Shown here: positions 17,439 through 25,650 of the stretch, piece by piece
Position numbering within the stretch: position 1 is the first letter of the stretch
Layout of the letters: each line of letters begins with the position of its first letter
Source of the DNA: an uncultured Rikenellaceae bacterium
GTDB lineage: Bacteria; Bacteroidota; Bacteroidia; Bacteroidales; Rikenellaceae
DNA: 45,445 bases
NCBI GenBank assembly: GCA_947038405.1
Contig: CAMQVY010000017.1
Location: 1 to 45,445, forward strand
Direction of reading: 5' to 3'
Translations under genes and position numbers: made by a program
Notes under the pieces: model-generated
Database searches by the model: none
Seen by the model: only the letters and a program-made list of their open reading frames with translations
Told to the model about the DNA's origin: nothing

Positions 17439-17446
17439 TAACTTTG
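17439..17446 (+). promoter_or_regulatory. -7 box immediately before the acyl-CoA reductase gene
   Basis: TAACTTTG ends only 4 nt before the first ATG (17451). With a start about 7 nt after the box, the mRNA would begin near 17453, so the second ATG (17460) may be used on an almost leaderless message. The -33 region is weak. Confidence 0.5.
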
Positions 17447-17450
17447 TAAT

Positions 17451-18455
17451 ATGAAGCATATGATAAGAGTATTTAGGGAGCTTGGCGAGAGACTAAACAA
17501 GGAGCTATACAACATAAAAGAGGAGGAGTATATTAAACTAGCTATTAAAGATAATAGCTGGTTTACTGAAGCATCAATTAAGTATGCGATTAAAGCTATA
17601 ATTGAAAACTACCTCCAGGAAGATAAAATTAAAGAGTGGGTTGAACAATACAATATAAAAGAGAGTATTACACCCAAGAATATTGCAGTTATTATGGCTG
17701 GAAACATCCCTCTAGTAGGCTTCTTTGATCTTATGTCTGTATTGGTTTCAGGAAACAAATGCCTTTACAAAGCATCATCAAAAGATAGCGTTTTAATAGA
17801 ACACACAATCTCTCTACTGAAAGCGATAGAGCCAAATATATTAATTGAAGAGTTAAATGATACACAAAAGATTGATGCAGTAATAGCAACTGGTGGAGAC
17901 AATGCCGTAAGGTTATTTAAAGATATATATGGAGATATACCTGCAATATATAGAGGAAGTAGATTCTCTATTGCCATTTTGACAGGAGATGAAACAGAGA
18001 TAGAACTGAAAACAATTACAGATGATATTTTCATGCACTCAGGCTTAGGGTGTCGTAACGTCAGTATGATATTTACTCCGCAAGACTATGACCTAAATCA
18101 ACTAACAAATGCATTCAAAAGCTACAAAAACATTAGCAGTAAATATACAAACAACTATATTCAAAATAGAGCCATAATGAAATTGGATGGTTTCAACTTC
18201 GTTGATGGCAAGTTTTTTACTCTAACCATAGAAGATCAACCGTCACACATAATCAGCAATATAAATATTGTAAATTACACAAATATCGAAGCTGTTAAAG
18301 AGTGGATATTAAGCTATGAGAATGAGATACAATGCGTTGTATCAACCAACACTTCTCTTCCATTTCATATTGAAATAGGCGAAGCTCAAAAACCAACACT
18401 TAGCGACTACCCAGATAGAGTTGATACTTTACTTTTTTTAACGAACATAAACTAA
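17451..18455 (+). CDS. LuxC-type acyl-CoA reductase
   Basis: A 334-residue member of the acyl-CoA reductase (LuxC-like, aldehyde-dehydrogenase superfamily) group widely conserved in Bacteroidales. The likely catalytic cysteine is in GLGCRNVSMIF, preceded by the nucleotide-binding region IAVIMAGNIPLVGFFDL and a Lys in LYKASSKDS. It would reduce an acyl-CoA or acyl-ACP to an aldehyde with NAD(P)H, but no substrate is established for this clade and no luciferase genes are nearby. Two starts, ATG 17451 and ATG 17460, are 9 nt apart; the promoter position favours the second. Confidence 0.82.
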   Translation: MKHMIRVFRELGERLNKELYNIKEEEYIKLAIKDNSWFTEASIKYAIKAIIENYLQEDKIKEWVEQYNIKESITPKNIAVIMAGNIPLVGFFDLMSVLVSGNKCLYKASSKDSVLIEHTISLLKAIEPNILIEELNDTQKIDAVIATGGDNAVRLFKDIYGDIPAIYRGSRFSIAILTGDETEIELKTITDDIFMHSGLGCRNVSMIFTPQDYDLNQLTNAFKSYKNISSKYTNNYIQNRAIMKLDGFNFVDGKFFTLTIEDQPSHIISNINIVNYTNIEAVKEWILSYENEIQCVVSTNTSLPFHIEIGEAQKPTLSDYPDRVDTLLFLTNIN

Positions 18456-18538
18456 ACACCCCCATACACGGATATACATAGACTTCCGTATGGAATAAAT
18501 ATTATAAAATTTTAATACTTTTAAAAAAACGAAAACAT

Positions 18539-19096
18539 ATGTCAATGGTACTTAAATTCAGAATGTTAAGTGATGAAAACGATAATTTTGTGAGAGATTA
18601 TGAGATTTTATCCGATATGACTCTACTTGATCTTCATAATTTCATCTGCCGAACACTAGAATTCGACGCAAATAATATCACTTCATTCTTCTCATCAAAC
18701 GAATATTGGGATAAACTTCGTGAATTTACCCTGATCGATATGGGAAGCGACCCATTTAATGATGATGATGATTTAAATGATGGTGAAGAGTCTGTTCCCA
18801 AACTACTAATGAGTGATGTTACAATAGATAAAGTTGCGGACACAATAAAAGATAGATTGATCTACTATTTCGATATGCTTGGAGATAGAGCACTCTATTT
18901 AGAACTTATAGAGATATTTGAAACATCCACTCATAGAGCCTATCCTCAATTGGTTAAAATTGAAGAAGATGCACCGAACCAATTCGATGCAAATGACTCA
19001 TCTAAAGGTAGTGAATCTGTTTTCGATGAGATAATGAGTGAATTTAATGACTTTGAAGGTGATGACGAATACGACGATGATGGATCACAATGGTAA
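18539..19096 (+). CDS. Plasmid pRiA4b ORF-3-like protein
   Basis: A 185-residue protein of the pRiA4b ORF-3 (IS1096 passenger TnpR-like) family. The name is historical; in Bacteroidales this chromosomal form commonly precedes miaA and shows no sign of being mobile. The family part is residues 1-130 (VLKFRMLSDENDNFVRDYEI, LDLHNFICRTLEFD and TSFFSSNEYWDKLREFTL). The last 40 residues are very acidic (DDEYDDDG) and probably disordered. Its stop overlaps the start of miaA by 17 nt, so the two are translationally coupled. Function unknown. Confidence 0.78.
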   Translation: MSMVLKFRMLSDENDNFVRDYEILSDMTLLDLHNFICRTLEFDANNITSFFSSNEYWDKLREFTLIDMGSDPFNDDDDLNDGEESVPKLLMSDVTIDKVADTIKDRLIYYFDMLGDRALYLELIEIFETSTHRAYPQLVKIEEDAPNQFDANDSSKGSESVFDEIMSEFNDFEGDDEYDDDGSQW

Positions 19097-20003
19097 AACA
19101 CTAATTGTAGTTGTTGGAGCTACTGGTTCAGGAAAAACTGATCTTAGCATCAACCTCGCAAAGCACTATAATGCACCTATTATATCTACGGATTCAAGAC
19201 AGATATACAGTGGAATGCCTATTGGCACAGCCCAACCAACACAAGAGCAGTTAAATCAGGTAAAACACTACATGATAGCTAACCACTCGATACATGAGCA
19301 CTACACGTGTGGTTTATACGAAAAAGATGCTCTTGCAATTTTAGAGGATCTATTCAAGGACAACACTACAGTTGTGGCTGTTGGCGGCTCTGGACTCTAT
19401 ATAGATGCACTATGCAATGGTATTGACTTCATGCCAGAAACTGATTTTGCTCTTCGCAAAAGATTAACCGAAGAGTTGGCTTCAGAGGGACTAGAACCAC
19501 TATTAGAGAGATTAAAAGTACTAGATCCAATCCACTATGAGATTGTTGAGAAAGCTAATCCACAGCGTATATTACGAGCTTTAGAGGTCTCTATGAGTAG
19601 CGGTAGACCATACTCTTCATATTTAGCTGGCAAAAAAAGCCAAAGACCCTTCAATATTATTAAAATTGGTATTGATATGGATCGGAAAGTTATGTACGAC
19701 AGAATTAATCTGCGTGTAGATCTTATGCTATTAGAGGGCTTAGAGTCTGAAGCACGTGGTCTCTACCCCCACAAAGAGCTAAACTCTCTTCAGACCGTTG
19801 GGTATCGGGAGTTATTTGACCATTTCGACGGTAATTGCACATTAGAAGACTCTATCTCACTAATCAAACGCAACTCAAGGCGCTATGCTAAACGACAAAT
19901 AACTTGGTTTAAACGAGATATTGATATAAATTGGGTTGATCCATCTAATATAATTAATATAATCCAAGGTATTGATTGTCAAATACATAAGCAAAAACAG
20001 TGA
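19080..20003 (+). CDS. miaA: tRNA dimethylallyltransferase
   Basis: This enzyme adds a dimethylallyl group to N6 of A37 in tRNAs that read UNN codons; the tRNA-Leu(TAA) gene just downstream encodes a possible substrate. Motifs: P-loop GATGSGKT, DSRQIYSGMPIGTAQP, the VGGSGLYIDAL block, LRALEVS and the C-terminal RRYAKRQITWFKRD. I choose ATG 19080 (MDHNGKTLIVVVG); the longer open frame from 19038 lies inside the upstream gene and has no family similarity. The TGA stop is part of a terminator hairpin at 20000-20024. Confidence 0.94.
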   Translation: MDHNGKTLIVVVGATGSGKTDLSINLAKHYNAPIISTDSRQIYSGMPIGTAQPTQEQLNQVKHYMIANHSIHEHYTCGLYEKDALAILEDLFKDNTTVVAVGGSGLYIDALCNGIDFMPETDFALRKRLTEELASEGLEPLLERLKVLDPIHYEIVEKANPQRILRALEVSMSSGRPYSSYLAGKKSQRPFNIIKIGIDMDRKVMYDRINLRVDLMLLEGLESEARGLYPHKELNSLQTVGYRELFDHFDGNCTLEDSISLIKRNSRRYAKRQITWFKRDIDINWVDPSNIINIIQGIDCQIHKQKQ

Positions 20004-20024
20004 TTTTTTTTGTAAAAAAATCAC
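20000..20024 (+). terminator. Terminator overlapping the miaA stop
   Basis: The arms GTGATTTTTTT (20000-20010) and AAAAAAATCAC (20014-20024) pair perfectly around a 3-nt loop. The miaA stop codon lies in the first arm. AT-rich but well formed. Confidence 0.55.
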
Positions 20025-20031
20025 TTAAAAA

Positions 20032-20062
20032 TTTGTATATTACAAAATATATTGTACTTTTG
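20032..20062 (+). promoter_or_regulatory. Promoter of tRNA-Leu
   Basis: TTTG (20032-20035), 19-nt spacer, TACTTTTG (20055-20062): full Bacteroidetes consensus, starting a transcript about 30 nt before the tRNA. Confidence 0.8.
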
Positions 20063-20099
20063 TCATCGTTAAAGTTTACCAAAACTTATACATGAGGAT

Positions 20100-20185
20100 G
20101 CTCGGATGGTGGAATTGGTAGACACGCCGGACTTAAAATCCTGTGGGCATTAACGCCCGTGCGGGTTCGATTCCCGCTCCGAGTA
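20100..20185 (+). tRNA. tRNA-Leu (anticodon TAA)
   Basis: An 86-nt class II tRNA. Acceptor arms GCTCGGA and TCCGAGT pair (with a G-T at the top), the D-arm has GGTGGAATTGGTAGACAC, the anticodon loop is CTTAAAA (anticodon TAA), the long variable arm contains GGGCATTAACGCCC, and the T-arm is GCGGG-TTCGATT-CCCGC. The discriminator is A and CCA is not encoded. One anticodon-stem pair (28-42) is a C-T mismatch. It has its own promoter and a terminator hairpin 6 nt downstream. Confidence 0.97.
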
Positions 20186-20191
20186 CGGAGT

Positions 20192-20230
20192 AGAACGCTA
20201 ATAGCTTATTTATTAAGTTATTAGCGTTCT
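20192..20230 (+). terminator. Terminator of tRNA-Leu
   Basis: AGAACGCTAATA (20192-20203) pairs with TATTAGCGTTCT (20219-20230); the stem extends by four more pairs with one G-T around the loop ATTTATT, and is followed by TTCTTTT. Confidence 0.85.
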
Positions 20231-20237
20231 TTCTTTT

Positions 20238-20260
20238 AAATGCAGTACCAAATGCAGTAC
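20238..20260. repeat. Tandem 11-nt direct repeat at IS/tRNA junction
   Basis: AAATGCAGTAC occurs at 20238-20248 and 20250-20260 with one base between. It lies between the tRNA terminator and the truncated transposase. It could be a remnant of an integration site or of another element's end; this is not established. Confidence 0.6.
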
Positions 20261-20261
20261 A

Positions 20262-20975
20262 TTTTGATACAATTTTGTAAGCCTCTAGTATATCAGGGTA
20301 TTGTTCAAAAAGTATTTCGGCTCTCTGCTTTTGCGAAGTAGTCCACTTGGAGTTGTTTTTCAACACAATATGCCTACTTCTAGCCAGTAATTGTCTACGT
20401 GTATCACCATTACTAAATGTGTGAGGGATATATCTTCTTCCAACCTCTTTAGCTAATTTCATCTCGTTATTTTCTTGGTCAATCGCAGTCCACCTGTGAT
20501 CAACTCTTAAATCTGAGATTGCTTCATTCATTAATTTCTGTACGTGAAAACGATCTGCAACTATCGTAGCATTAGGGAATGAACCCTTTGCGATAAGTTT
20601 CATTGTAGGACTTAAATCAATTGTTATCTCTTTGACTTTAAGTCGCAGTGAGCGTGGTAGCTTTTTCAGATAGTAAATTATATCACTACTCTTGGTGCCT
20701 TTCATCATAGCTATTAGCGAACCTTTACCTCCTTTTGCAGCTTTGTTTGTAATGATGGTATATAATTCTCCTTGACTTAAACATGTCTCATCCATACTAA
20801 TATATTCTCCTAAATTATGTTTAAATAAAACATAATCACTGGCATTCAAGCGATGATCCCATTGACGATAATCGGAGATGTACTCTTTGTATTGAGTAGA
20901 TAACTGTTTGCCGTCTACATTGTAAAAAGAACCTATAGCTTTAATGCTAATGGTGCTAGACTCAATTCGTAGCTT
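20262..20975 (-). pseudogene. ISAon1-like (ISL3 superfamily) transposase, C-terminus lost
   Basis: This is the catalytic ORF of an ISL3-type DDE transposase. The open frame starts at about 20975 (RIESSTISIKAIGSF) and runs through YISDYRQWDHRLNASDYV, ISMDETCLSQGELYTIITNKAAKG, TIDLSPTMKLIA, IVADRFHVQKLM and FEQYPDILEAYK. After that it leaves family sequence: the open frame continues through the tRNA terminator and the tRNA itself (giving GAGIEPARALMPTGF), so about 100 residues with the last catalytic acid are missing. The first 42 codons lack an ATG; expression would need a +1 shift near AAAAGC at the end of the upstream ORF, or a rare start. Non-functional remnant. Confidence 0.8.
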
Positions 20976-21312
20976 TTAAAAAAGCAACGAACTCTATTGT
21001 CAAGTCTGTTCCATTATGTGTTAAATCTATCTTGCGAGTAATGATTTGATTGGTGGCTTTGTTAAGCCATTTACGCCGACGTATGTGTAGATAGACTCCC
21101 TTTCCTCGAATAGGAAAGTCTTGGATTGTCACTATATCCGTGAAGCCATAACTGATAGAATTAATAGTATTCAATTCTTCGGGTAAAATCTTTTTCTCGT
21201 CCAAGTAAATATCCATACGCCAATTAGCGGGGTCGTCACTGATTGACACAATTTCAAAGATATCGACTACGGTTGGCGATAAAAAATATCGTGCTAATTC
21301 TGAAATATCCAT
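20962..21312 (-). CDS. ISAon1-type transposase N-terminal ORF
   Basis: This 116-residue ORF matches the separate N-terminal protein that precedes the catalytic ORF in ISAon1-like elements of Bacteroidetes. It carries the IRGKGVYLHIRRRKW segment and ends EFVAFLKATN. It overlaps the catalytic open frame by 14 nt, in the frame one base away; the run TTTTTTAAAA at the overlap is the only visible candidate for ribosome slippage. With its partner truncated it has no likely function. I could not identify terminal inverted repeats of the element. Confidence 0.72.
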   Translation of the reverse strand: MDISELARYFLSPTVVDIFEIVSISDDPANWRMDIYLDEKKILPEELNTINSISYGFTDIVTIQDFPIRGKGVYLHIRRRKWLNKATNQIITRKIDLTHNGTDLTIEFVAFLKATN

Positions 21313-21390
21313 AACACAAAGGTAATAATTATGAAATCACCACCAACATGAAATTCTGATTGATCCAATATACAGTACCTAAATCATCAG

Positions 21391-23343
21391 CTACTCCTCC
21401 TCGAACTCAACTAAATTATAAACATTTACACCTTTAGTTCCATAGGCAACATATAAAAGCCCATCTGCACCTTTTTTCACAAAATTAGCTGAAGCCCCAC
21501 CTAATCGATGACTAGCAACGAGACTAAAATCAGACTTATTTAGTATAACAAATCCATTTACACCATTGGCAACATATACAAACTTATCATCAACTGCAAT
21601 ACAGTTTGCTGCCCCATCACCAGATAGAGCCATAGTTTCAACACCATTAACGAAAGATTTAATACCCTTTACCCCTAATGTTACATAAACAGTCTCACCA
21701 TCAACGGCAATAGTATTTTTTCCATCATCAGGACTAATACTCCCAACACTGTAAGAATCAATAAAGGCTCCATCATATGAATAATTATAAATTTGCGTAT
21801 CATTATGTCCCGCAAGAACCAACATTTTAGTACCATCATCAACGATATATTTAGCGTGATTCAAACGATGATAAATTAAACGAGTACTACTTACAGTATC
21901 TATAATTGAAACTCCACCATTAGCCCCCGACACAGCCCAAATAGTACTATCTTCAGTTATTACTAAACAATTCCCCGATGCACCTCTAATTCTTCTTGTG
22001 TCGATCTCAATCTCACCTAAGTCAGATAGAAAATTCACATTAGTAACGAATGCTCCTCGTTTATTATCCCCTGCACTATAAATATTATCACCACTAACAT
22101 ATATATGATTAAAATCCCTATTCCCAGCAGTGAATGTAGCTTCAACCTCTAAATTTTGAATATCTAAAACATCAATATACCCCTTAATAGGAGCCTCAAC
22201 AATGTGCCAAGATACAAAAGCGTTACTTCCTTTAAAATCAATAGATGTTGCAGATATATTTTGAGAGTGAGGCATAACCATAGCAATGTGCTCTAATCCA
22301 TAAGTACGCTGCGTATCTGTAGGAGAACCATAACCAGGAGAACATTCCGACGCTGGAATATAAGTATTTCCATCCAAAACTACACCTGACAACCACTGTA
22401 TCTCTTGTTCCGACCTATTATCAATTACCTTTGCATTAATATCAATCCACCCATTAAATTGCGTCTGATTTTGGTGATTAAGAGTTAATAAATCACACTC
22501 AATAACAGAATAACGATCCCCTATGTTATTTATCCTAGATGATGAATTATTTACGATAATTGTTGAACAACTAATTAACGCTTGACCAGAAAAGTCAAAA
22601 TTAACTGCATCGTTGAGCCTTAATTTATCACATTTAAGGTACTTGTTAATATATAGGTCTCCTTGGTTAAGAGTAATATTATTCTCTACATTCAAGCTAC
22701 ATTCAAACGATGCCTCTCCTTGATCATTAAGAGTGAGGCTTCCGACATTTGCACCAACTTCACAATATATAGATCCATTAACCTCAATAGATCCATCAAT
22801 ATTAAATATATTTGCAGTCATCAATGATGCACCATAATTTACAATAAAGTTATTAGGCAATATTAGCTCCCCATAGTTTTCTATACTATGCCCTCCATCC
22901 AAAGTTGTTTTTTCATACCTAAGAGTACCCCCAGGTAGTATATATATAGATCCACTACTACCATAAGCATCTGTTATTGTCAAATCACCTTCAACGTAGT
23001 AATCAGCACCACTAGCAAAGTTGATTCCAGCAGAGAGAGACTCCCCATCCCTTAATATATATGATGTATTATTTTCAACCTCCCATGATTTATACTCTTG
23101 ATCGACCATTGATATAGCATCACTAGGTATCGTAGGTGCACTCATTACGTAGGCTGCTGCTCTTGTCTCATTTTTTTTGATCCTATAACTTAATATACGA
23201 GAATTATCACCAACCTCTTTCTCAACTGTTTCAGATGTAATAACATCATCTGTGGGTGGTATAATAGCATCACTCTTCTTACACCCGACCATCAACCCTA
23301 TAGCTAGAGCTACAACAAATAATTCTTTCATTCTCATAATCAT
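21391..23343 (-). CDS. Surface lipoprotein: repetitive beta-helix plus LVIVD-like propeller
   Basis: A 650-residue predicted lipoprotein with lipobox GLMVGC followed by KKS; the true start is probably the methionine at MKELFVV. Residues about 85-300 are a right-handed beta-helix-like stretch (SGSIYILPGGTLRYEK, IENYGELILPNN, FNIDGSIEVNGSIY). Residues about 350-645 hold repeats such as HIYVSGDNIYSAGD, NTIAVDGETVYVTLGVKG, NCIAVDDKFVYVANGVNG and GLLYVAYGTKGVNVYN, typical of LVIVD beta-propeller proteins. Exported to the outer membrane, probably surface-exposed; role unknown, perhaps adhesion or glycan binding. No operon partners; it lies between the IS remnant and the SRP RNA gene. Confidence 0.75.
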   Translation of the reverse strand: MIMRMKELFVVALAIGLMVGCKKSDAIIPPTDDVITSETVEKEVGDNSRILSYRIKKNETRAAAYVMSAPTIPSDAISMVDQEYKSWEVENNTSYILRDGESLSAGINFASGADYYVEGDLTITDAYGSSGSIYILPGGTLRYEKTTLDGGHSIENYGELILPNNFIVNYGASLMTANIFNIDGSIEVNGSIYCEVGANVGSLTLNDQGEASFECSLNVENNITLNQGDLYINKYLKCDKLRLNDAVNFDFSGQALISCSTIIVNNSSSRINNIGDRYSVIECDLLTLNHQNQTQFNGWIDINAKVIDNRSEQEIQWLSGVVLDGNTYIPASECSPGYGSPTDTQRTYGLEHIAMVMPHSQNISATSIDFKGSNAFVSWHIVEAPIKGYIDVLDIQNLEVEATFTAGNRDFNHIYVSGDNIYSAGDNKRGAFVTNVNFLSDLGEIEIDTRRIRGASGNCLVITEDSTIWAVSGANGGVSIIDTVSSTRLIYHRLNHAKYIVDDGTKMLVLAGHNDTQIYNYSYDGAFIDSYSVGSISPDDGKNTIAVDGETVYVTLGVKGIKSFVNGVETMALSGDGAANCIAVDDKFVYVANGVNGFVILNKSDFSLVASHRLGGASANFVKKGADGLLYVAYGTKGVNVYNLVEFEEE

Positions 23344-23527
23344 AATATTTAATTTATGTTATTTAAATACGATATATCAAATACTATGCAATATTGGAGC
23401 TAAAATAAGAACAATTAAGTATTATATTAAGACCACAAGAGCCTTCCTGAGATAAAACATATGATAATTAACTAGAATAGAGGGGATTAACTAATGCAAC
23501 AGGACGTCACATATGGGCATAAAAAAA

Positions 23528-23623
23528 GGGTAAGCTACTTACATCGCACCGCTACAACCATCTACCCTTGCTTCCTTCCGAACCTGGGGGATTAAACAGG
23601 AGCTGGTCGTGTAAGACTTACCC
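23528..23623 (-). ncRNA. ffs: Signal recognition particle RNA (small bacterial form)
   Basis: Read on the minus strand, the RNA opens with GGGTAAGTCTTAC and closes with GTAAGTAGCTTACCC, which pair to form the basal stem. The apex contains the hallmark domain IV sequence GTTCGGAAGGAAGCAAGGGTA, which includes the GGAA tetraloop and the symmetric loop bound by Ffh. Length about 96 nt. It has a full promoter (23628-23659). Together with Ffh and FtsY it targets membrane proteins. Confidence 0.95.
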
Positions 23624-23627
23624 AGCA

Positions 23628-23659
23628 CAAATGTAGAAATAATTCAGTAATTTGCAAAA
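23628..23659 (-). promoter_or_regulatory. Promoter of SRP RNA
   Basis: Minus-strand TTTTG (23655-23659), 19-nt spacer, TACATTTG (23628-23635); transcription would begin at about 23621-23623, exactly at the RNA's 5' stem. Confidence 0.88.
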
Positions 23660-23786
23660 TTTATTGACTCTTTTTTTCAATTATTTGTATAATAATAATT
23701 ATAGATTATAATATTTAAAGTATCTTTACCGCATTGATTAAGATTAAAACAGATAGATAACACACTATAATATAGGGATAAAGAGC

Positions 23787-24815
23787 ATGAAAACAAAGCA
23801 TTTAAAGTATATAATACCCTTAGGAATTGGAGCTATAATATTAGTTTTATTTTCTTTATGTTATTACAATTTTACGGTAAGAAACGCAGTAAAACAAAAT
23901 ACTCTTCTATACATACCCACAGGATCTAACTACGAAGATGTTATTGATAGTTTAAAATCAAAAGATATTTTACACTCAATAAGCTTTTTTGAGAGAGCCG
24001 CTACCCTACTCTCTTATGACGATAGGATTAAATCGGGCAGATATGAAATTAAAGAGGGGGCAACCTATCGTGGCGTTATAGAGATGCTTAGACGAGGGGG
24101 ACAAATTCCCGTAAGGCTGACGTTCAATAACATTAGAACTTTAGATCAACTTGCAGGAAAAATCACAGCAAATATTGAATTAGACTCTATATCAATGCTG
24201 AATGCTCTAAAATCAGACACCATTCAAAGCATGTACCATTTCGATAGTACAACGTTCATTTCGATGTTTCTTCCGAACACCTATGAGGTCTATTGGAACA
24301 CGACTGCAGAATCTTTGATTGAGCGCATGAATAGAGAGTATAATAAGTTTTGGAACGATGAAAGAGTAGCTAAATTAGATAGTATAGGTATGACAAAGAT
24401 AGAGGCGATAACATTAGCTTCTATTGTATATGAGGAGACTAAGATGGGCGATGAGCTCTCTACGGTTGCAGGTGTATATGTTAATCGTCTAAATATAGGT
24501 ATGCCACTACAAGCAGATCCAACGGTTAAATTTGCTGTTGGAGACTTCACATTAAAGCGTATTTTGAATATCCATCTATCCGTAGAGTCACCATATAATA
24601 CATATAAATATAGAGGGTTGCCACCTGGACCTGTATGTATGCCCTCAATAAAAGCAATTGATGGTGTACTAGATTATAAGCGACATAAATATCTATATTT
24701 TTGTGCTGCGCCAGATTTTTCGGGGTATCATAAATTTGCATCAAATTTATCCGAACACAACCGCAATGCTAGAGAGTATCATAGAAAATTAAATAGCTTA
24801 AAGATCTATAAATAG
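23787..24815 (+). CDS. mltG: Endolytic murein transglycosylase MltG
   Basis: An inner-membrane YceG-like lytic transglycosylase that cuts nascent peptidoglycan and sets strand length. Residues 1-30 have a single transmembrane anchor (IIPLGIGAIILVLFSLCYY). A LysM-like region follows and the catalytic domain contains LASIVYEETKMGDE (the catalytic Glu is in this block), VAGVYVNRLNIGMPLQADPTV and PYNTYKYRGLPPGPVCMPS. At 342 residues it is full length. Single gene, transcribed toward the CBM9-like gene 79 nt downstream. Confidence 0.93.
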   Translation: MKTKHLKYIIPLGIGAIILVLFSLCYYNFTVRNAVKQNTLLYIPTGSNYEDVIDSLKSKDILHSISFFERAATLLSYDDRIKSGRYEIKEGATYRGVIEMLRRGGQIPVRLTFNNIRTLDQLAGKITANIELDSISMLNALKSDTIQSMYHFDSTTFISMFLPNTYEVYWNTTAESLIERMNREYNKFWNDERVAKLDSIGMTKIEAITLASIVYEETKMGDELSTVAGVYVNRLNIGMPLQADPTVKFAVGDFTLKRILNIHLSVESPYNTYKYRGLPPGPVCMPSIKAIDGVLDYKRHKYLYFCAAPDFSGYHKFASNLSEHNRNAREYHRKLNSLKIYK

Positions 24816-24894
24816 AGTTCTATCTTTTTATATTAAAATATAAAAAAATTAGTTAACTTTGACTGATAGCTAAACCTTATAAAAAATATACTAT

Positions 24895-25551
24895 ATGAAA
24901 TCTATTAATGTTCCAGAACTTCTTTTAAAGACAAAATCGCCTCAACTTCAAGATATTGAAGCAGCATTTAACGATCAAAGTGTGCCTTTCTACCCTATTG
25001 ATGTCATCAACTGGGATACTTACCCACTAAAACCTGAGGTTGAATTTGCAATTGCTCATGCAGATAACAACATATATATCAAGTATAATGTACATGAAAA
25101 TACAATAAGAGCACAATATACAGAGGATAATGGATCTGAACCATACGAAGATTCGTGTGTAGAGTTCTTTATTTCACTTGACAACCAAGAAGCATACTAT
25201 AATGTAGAGTCTAATTGTATTGGCTCCATCCTATTTGGTGGAGGAAAGCCAGGCGATAGAGTTCGTTATGATGATAGTGTAACGAAACTTATTAGGAGAT
25301 ATCCATCTCTACCAAAAGAGGGCTTCGACTCTAAGAGTGGTGACTTCACATGGTCTATTGTATTAGTTGTCCCTGCATCGTTACTGGGTGTAGATAGCAC
25401 ATACGATTTAAAGGGGAAAACAGCAAAAGCAAACTTCTATAAGTGCGGAGACAAACTACCAGAAGCACAATTCCTTTCATGGAACCCTATCGACTTCATC
25501 AAACCAAACTTCCATCTTCCTGAGTTTTTCGGAGAGATAAAGTTTGAATAA
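24895..25551 (+). CDS. CBM9-like carbohydrate-binding protein
   Basis: A 218-residue protein of the carbohydrate-binding family 9-like group. The beta-sandwich signatures include FAIAHADNNIYIKYNV, EDSCVEFFISLD and YYNVESNCIGSI, and it ends in FLSWNPIDF...NFHLPEFFGEIKF, the family's usual close. No signal peptide is seen, which is common for this Bacteroidetes form although other CBM9-like proteins are exported. Ligand unknown. A TAACTTTG -7 box is at 24854-24861. It ends 11 nt before a long inverted repeat shared with the convergent DHA2 gene. Confidence 0.82.
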   Translation: MKSINVPELLLKTKSPQLQDIEAAFNDQSVPFYPIDVINWDTYPLKPEVEFAIAHADNNIYIKYNVHENTIRAQYTEDNGSEPYEDSCVEFFISLDNQEAYYNVESNCIGSILFGGGKPGDRVRYDDSVTKLIRRYPSLPKEGFDSKSGDFTWSIVLVVPASLLGVDSTYDLKGKTAKANFYKCGDKLPEAQFLSWNPIDFIKPNFHLPEFFGEIKFE

Positions 25552-25562
25552 AAAAAGAATGA

Positions 25563-25650
25563 AAAAATGCAGTTTTCAAAAAAGTTTCCGATCATAGGTA
25601 GTTAAACAAAGCGATCTAATGGTTTAACCTTTTTTGAAAACTGCATTTTT
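25563..25650. terminator. Bidirectional terminator: 22-bp perfect inverted repeat, 44-nt loop
   Basis: The arms 25563-25584 and 25629-25650 (CTTTTTTGAAAACTGCATTT plus TT) are exact complements. They separate convergent genes, and the DHA2 stop codon starts in the second arm. The loop is unusually long for a simple terminator. Confidence 0.7.

Noticed and set aside
19038-19079. Longer start for miaA
   Set aside because: It lies inside the upstream gene and does not resemble MiaA; the ATG at 19080 places the P-loop at the usual distance.
18539-19096. IS1096 passenger TnpR-like annotation taken as a mobile element
   Set aside because: The family name is historical; the gene is embedded upstream of miaA with overlap and there are no transposon ends.
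20133-20261. C-terminal part of the transposase ORF ending GAGIEPARALMPTGF
   Set aside because: This stretch is antisense translation of the tRNA-Leu gene and its terminator; it is not protein-coding.
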